From NCBI RefSeq assembly GCF_003386535.1, contig NZ_QTTN01000013.1, positions 62,001 through 126,000 on the forward strand: DNA of 64,000 nucleotides, in the 5' to 3' direction. The notes beneath the pieces were generated by a model. It was not told where the DNA came from. It made no database searches and worked only from the letters and a program-made list of their open reading frames with translations. The DNA comes from Paenibacillus taihuensis. GTDB lineage: Bacteria; Bacillota; Bacilli; Paenibacillales; Paenibacillaceae. A program made the position numbers and the translations under genes. Of the stretch, positions 16,578-25,100 are shown one piece after another. Within the stretch, counting starts at the first letter, position 1, and every line of letters starts with the position of its first letter.

Positions 16578-18065
16578 TTAGGATCTACGGCCGTGGAGCG
16601 ATGGCAGCTCCGGCGAGAAGAAAGCTACGTTCACTTGCTGCTGGGCAGTAAGCTCATCCCCGTTAAACTTCAGCTCTGACGTCACGTAGAACGGAGTCTC
16701 GATATATCGTAACGTAATCGAGAGCGTCTCCGAATCGCGCCAAGTGAAGCTGGACGCCATGCGATGGTTCGCGCCCCGTTGGAACGGAGCGCCTTGCAGC
16801 AGAACGCCGCGGCCTTCCGCCCATTCGCCGCGTCCGCAGCGGAGGACGAACTCGCCTTCGCAGTTCTCAAGTGTAACGACTGCTTCTTGTGATTCAAACT
16901 GTACGGATAGCGCAGTCCATTGGAATTGATTTTCGTCTAGTACGTAGCGACTCCCGCTCACTTCAGATTCTAATGGAGATGCCGCATCCAACACTGGAGG
17001 CTCGAGAGTAAGTGACCCCAGCTTGTCCGACAATGCCTCATGCGCAGCTGGATCAGCCGTAACATCCTCCGTTAATGCAGGCAGCAAATGCGTCCAAATG
17101 CCATTCAGCACACCTTGCATATCGTTCGTCCCGCTCGTCAGCGCGATGACCGTATCCTTCTCCGGCAAGACGATACAGAACTGGCCAAAAGCACCGTCGC
17201 CCCGATATGCACCGTTCCGGCAGCGCCAGAATTGGTAGCCGTAGCCTTGTGTCCAGTCGTTCGCTTCATCATCGCCATTGTGAATCTGCTTCGAGGTCGC
17301 TTCGTTCACCCATTCTTCCGAGAGGATACGCTTACCCTCCCAAACGCCACGCTGCAGGTATAGCTGTCCGAACTTGGCGATCGACTCTGTCGTCAGCATC
17401 AAGCCCCAACCGCCAGTATGGATGCCGCGCGGACACGATTCCCATGTCCCTTCTGTAATGCCGAGCGGATCGAGCAGTCGCGGCCGCAAGTAGTCGAGAA
17501 GCTTGACGCCGCTCACCTTCTGCAAGATGGCCGAAAGCATGTAAGTTGCTCCGCTGTTATAGACAAAATGCGTCCCCGGCTCGCGTCCCACCGGTACTTG
17601 CAGAAACGCTCGAACCCAATCGCCGTCCTCTGCGGAAGAGAGTGGGCCCATCGTATCCTCTTCATGTCCTGTGCCCATCATGAGCAGATGGCGAACCCGC
17701 ATCGCGCTGAGATTAGCGGATGGCTCCTCTGGCGCCACTTCCGGGAAGAACGAGATGACGGCATCATCCAGGGACAGCAAACCTTCGGCTGCGGCAAGGC
17801 CGATCGCGGAAGACGTGAAGCTTTTGCTAAGAGAGAACAACATATGAGACAGCTCTGGCGCGTAAGGTGCCCACCAGCCCTCCGCCGCCACTTGACCATG
17901 TCGCAGGATCATCATGCTGTGAAGCTCAAGTCCCGATTCCTTCCAAGCATCAAGCAGTGCAGCAATTGCAGTGGAGCGGATACCAACCGCTTCCGGTGTT
18001 GTTCGCGGCAAACGCAGTTCAGTACGTGTAATGAGAATCGCCTCCAAATGTTTTCGATTAAACAT
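16578..18065 (-). CDS. Serine hydrolase, class C beta-lactamase / DD-peptidase-like
   Basis: About 495 residues. The penicillin-binding-protein fold is marked by SxxK Ser78-x-x-Lys81 (FSLSKSF) and the YxN motif Tyr169 (FVYNSGATY). A C-terminal beta domain follows from about 355, as in many esterase EstB/D-aminopeptidase-like members. No signal peptide or lipobox is visible, so the protein is probably cytoplasmic. ATG 18065 has no clear ribosome site. The best GGAGG in the area (18041-18045) sits 8 nt before an in-frame ATT at 18032, which would give a product starting ITRTELRLPRTTPEAVG, just before the conserved domain. The natural substrate is unknown; it need not hydrolyse beta-lactams. Confidence 0.85.
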   Translation of the reverse strand: MFNRKHLEAILITRTELRLPRTTPEAVGIRSTAIAALLDAWKESGLELHSMMILRHGQVAAEGWWAPYAPELSHMLFSLSKSFTSSAIGLAAAEGLLSLDDAVISFFPEVAPEEPSANLSAMRVRHLLMMGTGHEEDTMGPLSSAEDGDWVRAFLQVPVGREPGTHFVYNSGATYMLSAILQKVSGVKLLDYLRPRLLDPLGITEGTWESCPRGIHTGGWGLMLTTESIAKFGQLYLQRGVWEGKRILSEEWVNEATSKQIHNGDDEANDWTQGYGYQFWRCRNGAYRGDGAFGQFCIVLPEKDTVIALTSGTNDMQGVLNGIWTHLLPALTEDVTADPAAHEALSDKLGSLTLEPPVLDAASPLESEVSGSRYVLDENQFQWTALSVQFESQEAVVTLENCEGEFVLRCGRGEWAEGRGVLLQGAPFQRGANHRMASSFTWRDSETLSITLRYIETPFYVTSELKFNGDELTAQQQVNVAFFSPELPSLHGRRS

Positions 18066-18147
18066 AGATGAGATGACCAACAAGACTATTCTAGCATTCT
18101 ATTTACAGGAAATTCCATGCAAAAATTCGCAAGCAGCCGCCGAATAT

Positions 18148-18183
18148 GAAAAAGACATGAGGATTCTTCCCATCACCCATGTC
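18148..18183 (-). terminator. Probable terminator of the ger operon
   Basis: Minus strand GACATG (18183-18178) pairs with CATGTC (18159-18154) around a purine-rich loop, followed by TTTTT. It lies 30 bp past the GerC-like stop. Confidence 0.5.
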
Positions 18184-18212
18184 CCACTTGCATCAGATGC
18201 TTCGCCTCGCCG

Positions 18213-19367
18213 TCATTCTAAGACGCCGAAGCTCTTGATACTCGTCTTCACGTGCACGCCGACCTCCGCTTCAGCGAACGCCTTATCCCACTCATTCTGG
18301 ACGGATTTCCAGCTCTTGTATTGATAAGCCCTCGCATACAGTCCGAAGCCGAACGGATCGACAGATGCACGCTGGCATTTGCTTATAAGCGCATCGATAT
18401 CCTTCGTCAGAGCAGAAGTGATCATCCTCTCGATTGCAGGTTTGTCCTCTCTCTTAGACATCGAATCCATTCTCTGGAGCGTGGTAATCACAATGTTGAA
18501 ATGGAGATCGACATGGAAAGAAAACTTCCCGTTTGAAAAGCCGGTATGCACTTTTCGTTTGTACGAGGTAATATCGATTGCAATGACGTTTTTGACCGTC
18601 GCTTCGGTTTCATTCCCGCCGTCTTCCTCTTCCTTAGCAGGACCGAAATCCAGAACCAATGAAGGTACGCCATTAATTTGATTCTGCAGAATCAGGAGAA
18701 GCGTACTTTCCTGCAGCGAAAGCTGGCCAGCGAACGTATTCTTCTTGTTTATGAGCGCTGTCCCCGTAACTAAGACATCATCCTTTCCTTTCTTAATGAG
18801 CGATAAGGACGGGGTCATGCCCTTTTCTTTCATCTGGCGCCGCAGCTCCTGCAAATTCGTTAAGACCGTAATATCCGACATATTTGCCGTATCGATGAGT
18901 TTGCTCATATGCAAGGAGAGCCGCGGCTTGTCCCCGGGCTTGAATTCGAAGATGTCCTTTACGGAGCCGTCCACGACGACGGCACGCGGCGTCTCGGTCA
19001 GCTTCGGAACGCGGTAAAACATGTCGAATAAGGTGAACCATTCTTTCTTCTGCAGCAATCGTTTGCCGATCAGAATCGTCTGGAGCTTTCCGCCGGTCGT
19101 AATGCCGGTAAAGACGGCATCGAATTTGGCCCGCGACAGCCGTATTGAATCCGCGGTTACCATGACGGTCTCCGTCTTCTCCTTTGCCTCTCTGGAGAAG
19201 ACAGGGCTTTGCGTATAAACCAAGAACTGACCGTTATTGTCCACGTCCAGTCCCAGCATGAGCGCGATGGAGGCGTCCTCCAAATTCATTTGATCATAGC
19301 AGCCGGGAAGCAGCGCCATCCCAAGCGCGATTAGAATAACAAGAACCGCTTGGCAGAATCGGTTCAT
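18213..19367 (-). CDS. Spore germination lipoprotein, Ger(x)C family (GerAC/GerBC-like)
   Basis: 384 residues. This is the C subunit of a nutrient germinant receptor, a lipoprotein on the outer face of the inner spore membrane. A signal sequence ends in lipobox LLPGC with Cys23; CYDQMNLEDASIALMLGLDVD is the conserved Ger(x)C opening. Three-domain length is as usual. An in-frame start 75 bp upstream is open, but GGAGGGGGGAAG directly precedes ATG 19367 and the lipoprotein signal fits, so that start is chosen. It overlaps the permease stop codon as ATGA (19367/19364), showing coupling. It is last of three genes, and a terminator follows. Confidence 0.9.
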   Translation of the reverse strand: MNRFCQAVLVILIALGMALLPGCYDQMNLEDASIALMLGLDVDNNGQFLVYTQSPVFSREAKEKTETVMVTADSIRLSRAKFDAVFTGITTGGKLQTILIGKRLLQKKEWFTLFDMFYRVPKLTETPRAVVVDGSVKDIFEFKPGDKPRLSLHMSKLIDTANMSDITVLTNLQELRRQMKEKGMTPSLSLIKKGKDDVLVTGTALINKKNTFAGQLSLQESTLLLILQNQINGVPSLVLDFGPAKEEEDGGNETEATVKNVIAIDITSYKRKVHTGFSNGKFSFHVDLHFNIVITTLQRMDSMSKREDKPAIERMITSALTKDIDALISKCQRASVDPFGFGLYARAYQYKSWKSVQNEWDKAFAEAEVGVHVKTSIKSFGVLE

Positions 19368-20458
19368 CTTCCCCCCTCCTTGCGCCTGATGATACTTGTA
19401 TAAGCCAGTAAGAAGCATGGGAATACAAACGCTGTTACCCAACCCAAATGACCGAACATTCCCAGCATGTTACCCATCTCATGGAACGAAGGTTTATAGA
19501 AGATATAGGTCAGGAGCGTTCCGATGGAGACGAGCTTGACGAACAGCTTATGGTCCTGTTTCCCCAGCAGCCTGCTGATGCCGAAGGTCGCAGCGAACAA
19601 GTAATGCGTCCATACTCGAATCGACAGAAAGACATACGCCACGAGAACGACGATCTCGACGCGCTCCAGAAAGCGGAATTCCATAACCTTCAAAACTTTG
19701 AGCGTCGGAAATTCATAGGATAGCAGGTCGTCCGGCGAAAAAAATAAAAAACTAACGACGGTTACGATCATGTACATAACCAGCGTGATGCTATTCCCGA
19801 TAATGATGCCTGCAGCTGCTTTCTCTTTATGCTTGAGGAAGGGGTACAGCACGAGGCTGATCTCGAATCCGAGAAACGCGATTCCCGTTGTCTTGATTCC
19901 ATGCAGCACAGGCCCCCAGCCCTCCTTGAGTATCGGCAGCATATGAATCCAGTGGGAGTCCTTCAATGGATATAAGTAAACAAGCGATAACCATAGAAAT
20001 CCCCAAAAGCTAATCTCCGCGTATCTTCCGAGAATACGGACCTGATTGCGGGCAAGATTATACGTTGGCAGCAAAAACAGCAGTACCATCAAGAAGTTCG
20101 GCGTATTCGAGAGCAGCTCGACTTTGAAAAAACCAATCAGCGCACTAAACGCAATAAAGAAACCGAGCAAGAAATAACCGATCAGACAAACATTCATGAC
20201 GGCGCCAAGCACCCTGCCGAAGTAACGGGGGAGCAGATCATATACGGTCAGATCGGGGTGCTTCTTCATGACTTGCAAGGTGATCAAGCTGCCCAGAATG
20301 GCCAGCAGCCACCCGAACAGAAGGGAGATCCAGCCATCCGTCCCGGCACTCTTCGCTAAATCCGCGGGAAGCGACAGCAATCCGAATCCGAGCTGCGAGC
20401 CGTGGATCATAAAGATGTATTGAAAAAAGGTAATATCATTTAATGCGTACTTCTTCAA
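19364..20458 (-). CDS. Spore germination permease, GerAB/GerBB family (TTG start)
   Basis: 365 residues with about ten membrane helices: the B subunit of the germinant receptor, an APC-superfamily protein thought to bind the germinant. Conserved opening LNDITFFQYIFMIHGSQLGFGLLSLP is present. An in-frame ATG 78 bp upstream lies inside gerA. The better start is TTG 20458, overlapping the gerA stop as TTGA with GGGGGGG 5 nt before it, the same coupled arrangement as the next junction. It acts with the adjacent A and C subunits. Ligand specificity (amino acids or sugars) cannot be read from sequence. Confidence 0.88.
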   Translation of the reverse strand: MKKYALNDITFFQYIFMIHGSQLGFGLLSLPADLAKSAGTDGWISLLFGWLLAILGSLITLQVMKKHPDLTVYDLLPRYFGRVLGAVMNVCLIGYFLLGFFIAFSALIGFFKVELLSNTPNFLMVLLFLLPTYNLARNQVRILGRYAEISFWGFLWLSLVYLYPLKDSHWIHMLPILKEGWGPVLHGIKTTGIAFLGFEISLVLYPFLKHKEKAAAGIIIGNSITLVMYMIVTVVSFLFFSPDDLLSYEFPTLKVLKVMEFRFLERVEIVVLVAYVFLSIRVWTHYLFAATFGISRLLGKQDHKLFVKLVSIGTLLTYIFYKPSFHEMGNMLGMFGHLGWVTAFVFPCFLLAYTSIIRRKEGGR

Positions 20459-22044
20459 CGATTCCCCCCCCGATTCGAACCATGCTTGCGCTGCTGAACC
20501 GCTCCAGAGCTTAACGGCCGCTTTACCATTTTCCACATCGGCAGCCGGATGATGGAATCCTTCAAATCCGCGAACCGCAGCGGACCGAATGGAGAGAAGT
20601 ACGGCGTGCCGAGCGATTCAAGCGAGATCAAGTGCCCCAGCACGATGAGCATTCCGATACCGACCCCGAGCAGACCGTACACGAATGCGGCGAGCATCAT
20701 AGGAAAACGAATTAACCGGATCGCCGCTGACATATCATTGTTCGGGATGATAAACGAGGACAGCGCGGTCAGCGACACGACAATAACCATGATATTGCTC
20801 ACTACTCCTGCCTGAACGGTCGCTTGTCCGATGACGATGGCACCGACGATGCCCACGGTTTGCCCGATTGGCGCCGGAAGCCGGATTCCGGCTTCCTTCA
20901 ACATTTCGAGCGTCAGCTCCATGATCAGCGCTTCAACGATGGGCGGAAACGGAACGCCTTGTCTGGATTCGCCTACCGAAAGGAGCAGCTTGAGCGGAAT
21001 GACTTCGAAATTGTACGAAATGACCGCAATGTAGAATGAAGGCAAGAAGATCGTGAGGAAGAAGGCCCCGAACCGAAGCAGCCGAATAAACGACGACACC
21101 TGCCATCTTATGCTGTAATCGTCAATGCTCTGAAAGAACATCGCGAAATTGGCCGGCCCGATCAGCACTCCCGGCGACTTGTCGACCACAATGGCCAGCC
21201 GACCCTGCAAAATTTGCGAAGCGACGGAATCCGGCCGTTCCGTCGTCGAGAATTGAGGGAACGGCGAGTATGGATTATCCTCGATGTACTCCTCCAGCTC
21301 GCCCGAAGATAACAGAGCATCGATATCAATTTGCTTAATTCGGTCGACCAGCTCCTGCAGCACCTCCGGCTTAGCTACATCTGCCAGATATAAGATGCTG
21401 ACCGTGGTTAATCCCCGTGCGCCGACCTCTAATTCAATCATTTTCAACTCCCGGTCCGGGATGTATCTTCTTATGAGCGCGATATTTTGGCTGCTCGTCT
21501 CTACGAACCCTTGATGAGCGCCTTTAAGCGATGCCTCCAGCTGCGGATCTTCGATCGCCCGCTGCGGCCATCCATGCGTATCGATGATGTAAGCAGCGCC
21601 TTTATTCGCAATGAACAGGGCGCTTGCTCCTTGCAGAATGTCCTTCACGATTTGGCCGAGACCAGTTTCGGATTTAATGCGGCCTACCGTGACCAAGTTC
21701 TCGATTTGGGGATCCGCAGAAGTTTCGTGCATAAGCGGGCGCAGCACATCGTGGTTGACGGCAACCTTGTCGCTCAAGCTATCCAGATAGATAAGGGCAG
21801 CCCGCTCACCTGTTGATTTGATCGGAAACCGGCGCGTAACTAAATCCGGCGACTGGCTGAGCCTCGCTTGCAGCTGTTGGATGTTACTCTCCAAATCCTT
21901 GCTTATTGGACCTTGCCCGGAAGCCGGGCTTAGGACAGGCGGAGGCGAAGATGACGGCTTATGCCGCCGGGGCTTTCCTCTCAGAATGCTGCGAAAGAAT
22001 CCCACTGCCGTTTCCACCTCTCCCGAAAATAGACTGCGCTTCAT
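20455..22044 (-). CDS. Spore germination protein, GerA family (GerAA/GerBA-like)
   Basis: 529 residues, the A subunit of the receptor. An N-terminal hydrophilic region of about 300 residues (Pro/Ser-rich linker near 30-45, then the soluble domain with RERAALIYLD-like STGERAALIYLDSLSD) is followed by membrane helices containing PPIVEALIMELTLEMLKEAGIRLP, the most conserved GerA stretch, and VGIVGAIVIGQATVQAG. This family forms the nutrient-gated ion channel of the receptor. It is first of three coupled genes (A-B-C). No strong ribosome site precedes ATG 22044. A forespore sigma-G promoter is expected; CATAATT upstream resembles a -10, but I see no matching -35. Confidence 0.9.
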   Translation of the reverse strand: MKRSLFSGEVETAVGFFRSILRGKPRRHKPSSSPPPVLSPASGQGPISKDLESNIQQLQARLSQSPDLVTRRFPIKSTGERAALIYLDSLSDKVAVNHDVLRPLMHETSADPQIENLVTVGRIKSETGLGQIVKDILQGASALFIANKGAAYIIDTHGWPQRAIEDPQLEASLKGAHQGFVETSSQNIALIRRYIPDRELKMIELEVGARGLTTVSILYLADVAKPEVLQELVDRIKQIDIDALLSSGELEEYIEDNPYSPFPQFSTTERPDSVASQILQGRLAIVVDKSPGVLIGPANFAMFFQSIDDYSIRWQVSSFIRLLRFGAFFLTIFLPSFYIAVISYNFEVIPLKLLLSVGESRQGVPFPPIVEALIMELTLEMLKEAGIRLPAPIGQTVGIVGAIVIGQATVQAGVVSNIMVIVVSLTALSSFIIPNNDMSAAIRLIRFPMMLAAFVYGLLGVGIGMLIVLGHLISLESLGTPYFSPFGPLRFADLKDSIIRLPMWKMVKRPLSSGAVQQRKHGSNRGGNR

Positions 22045-22163
22045 TTAGTCTGCATCGGCATGGATAAATTATGCATATGAGGGATGCCCCGCCTGTCCTC
22101 GCAGCCCGCCAACCGTTGCAAATTCGAGAAATTCACCTGAGCGCACCGGTCTAAATCCACAGA

Positions 22164-22193
22164 AAGAACCCGAAGCGCATGCTTCGGGTTCTT
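22164..22193 (-). terminator. Bidirectional-looking terminator after the SLH-anchored glycosidase gene
   Basis: Perfect 13-bp stem AAGAACCCGAAGC (22164-22176) / GCTTCGGGTTCTT (22181-22193) with a 4-nt loop. It is 5 bp past the stop at 22198. It also insulates the ger operon start region. Confidence 0.8.
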
Positions 22194-22197
22194 CGTC

Positions 22198-25100
22198 TCA
22201 TCTATGGAATTCAAATTCCATCCGATTCAGCAGCCGAATAATAGCTGCGGCCGCTTCTGCGCGCGTAGCTGTCGCAGCAGGACGGAACTCGTTATTGTTA
22301 CCTTGCAAAATGCCGTCAGCCGCAGCTTCGTGCACCGCGCCTAATGCCCATTTTGCAATCGCTGAATCGTCTGTGAACGCTGATTTGCTGAGTCCGCCGT
22401 TGTCAGCTTGAGCACTGTCCATGCCGGAGAGAAGACCGCGGAAACGCATCAGCAGAACCGCCATTTCTTGACGGCTAATCTGTGCTTCCGGCGCATACTT
22501 GCCGTCTCCGTGTCCTTGCACGAGTCCGGCTTTGACCGCCTCTTCCATGATCGGTGCGTACCATTTGTCTTGCGCCGCCTGCGAAGCATTGGTGCCGCTG
22601 CTGCCAAGCGAACGAATGAGCATCGCGATAAACTGGGCTCTCGTGACCGTCGCACCCGGGGCAAAATCCGTCTCCGACACGCCTTCCAATGCATGACGAG
22701 ATGTCAGCTGCGAGATGCTCGTATAAGCCCAATGCTGTTCAGGCACATCATTATAGGTTTTGCTGAAGGCCAGAACCGCATATTCACCAGGCTGATCGAT
22801 GCTTGCTGTGATGACGCCAGCCTCGGCATCAACGCGGCCGCCAACATAGACCCAGCTGCCGGACTTCTCGTCATAGCGGTAGATTCCGAGCTGGCTGCTA
22901 TCAGCATTGCGGTCATATGCCAGCTCAAGCTTGGCATGATCGTTACGCATTCTATCAAATGGGGATCCGCTTTCCTTCAGCTCAGGAAGGTCGAGCCTTA
23001 CAACATCTCCGGCAGTTTGCCAATGTTCACGGCCATTCCCAGGGAGCTTCACATCCGCCGACGATTGCGTAGTCAGCTTCAGCGAGAGCTGCGATTGTGA
23101 CGGAGACTGCGCATCCGCCAGCTTCAGCCATTGCGGGGAGAGCAGGAGCGCCGCGCCGCCGACAGTTACTTTAAGCTGATGACCGTCAAGCCGATTAGCC
23201 ACTCCATCCGCGATCCGGACCTCTTGGCCGGAATCCGGTTGGATGACAGCCGTGTTGCCGCTTACGGCGAGGTTATCGCCCGAGATGAGGAGTGGCGCAT
23301 TTTGCTGCGGTTGGCCGTTTCCGCCGTTTCCGCCATTACCGCCACTTCCGTTATCGTCACCGTCGTCGCCTGGGTAAGCATCGCCTTTATACAGGCCCAC
23401 CTCGTCGAAATAAAGCACTCCCGTTCCCAGCTGTCCGTCGCCCTGATTCACATAGAATGAGAATTCGCTTATTGAGCCCAGATCAAGCGTGCCGTTGCCT
23501 GTATTATTCCACGGTGCGTGAACGAATCCGCTCAGCGGCAGCGCCAGCTTCACCGGAGCCGTGCCGTTCAATGGCACATACGACTCCCATGTTTCGCCAT
23601 CCGGCTCCTTGAATTGAATGGTCAGCTTGCGGCCGGACCCGTCAGGAATCAGCCACAGCTTCAAGCCGTCATACTCCGACCAGCTCATGCTGCCAAGCGT
23701 CTTCGTAATGCCCGCGAAATTTCGTGAGGCATCCGGCAGCTCATACGTGTACTTCAGCCCGTATTTGCCGGCGAGCTTATGCTCCGCGTTCGGATACAAC
23801 GTGACTGTGCCGCCCCACGGATTGCTCGAATACGAACGGCTTGCTATCAGCTCCGTGCCCTCGTCATAGTAGTCGTAGCTGTCGAGCACGGGCACGGTTG
23901 CCAGCTTCACATCATCGACAACTACCGCGCCATTCCCTGGCTCAGCGCTGCCTGTATTGATGTATAGCGAATATTCGGCGACTGCCGTGAGATCCATGAC
24001 GCCATCGCCGGTAGACCAGATCGATCTGCCGAAGCCGGAGAATGGCAGCGTCTCTTGCTTCGCTGTTGTACCGGTCAAGTCAAGCCGCGACTCCCATGTA
24101 TCGCCGTCCGCTTCCTTGAACTGCACGGTGAACAATCTGCCCGAGCCGTCCGGCACCAGCTGCAGCTGCAGCGCATTGCCAGCTGCGGACCAGTTCATCC
24201 GTCCGAGCTGCCTCGTTACGCCGGCGTAGCCTTTGCCCTCCGTCAGCGCATAGGATAGCTTCATGCCATAGCGCCCTTCCGACTTCTGCTCGGAACTGAG
24301 CGATACGACAGCCGAATCGCCGCTAGCATTGGCTATATAAGCAGCGAATGCAGCATCGCTGTTGCCTTGATAAAACTCGAAATTGTCTATGGTCCCGATT
24401 GGCGCCGCTGTTATCGAGTCGAAGAGAATAGAGCCGCTTCCAGCCGGACTATCGCCTTTGTCCAGATAGATCGAGAATTCCGATATCGCGTTAACATCCA
24501 GCTTGCCGTTATCGAGCGCAGACCAGCCCGGCATGCGGAACGTGTGGAACGGAATCTGAAGCTCCGTTCCGTCCGTGCCGGACAGCTTCGCCTTCGCTTC
24601 CCAATATTCGCCGCTAGCTTCGCGAACTTGAACCGTCAGCCCCCGGTTTGCACCGTCGGGCTTCACCCAGAGGGAAATGCCGCTGCTGCCGGACCAATCG
24701 ACGCCTTGCATGTTCTTCGTGATGCCAGCGTAGCCTTTCGCATCCGTCAGCTCATATTCGAGCTTCATGCCGTAGTCGCCGTCATGCTTCTCGGATTGAT
24801 TCAGCGACAGCGTCACCGCATCCCCGCTTGCATTCGGCGTGTAGACGGCCCGAAGCTTGGCGTCATCACCGCCATAGGATTCGAAGCGGTCGACGACAGG
24901 GTCGCGGTACAGCTTGAAATCATCCAGATAAATCGTCTTCGCGCCAGCCGCGCCGTCCAAATAGATGCCCGCGGATACCGGACCGTTCAGATCCGGCTGC
25001 CGATTGCCGACCGAAGGGTGGGAGTTCAGCCACCAATCTGGAATCGAGAAGGAGCTGAACGGCAGCTTAACATGCACCGGCTCGCTGCCGCTTACCCGCG

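Noticed and set aside
22060-22110. Sigma-G promoter ahead of the ger operon
   Set aside because: CATAATT resembles a -10, but no matching -35 at 17-18 bp was found.
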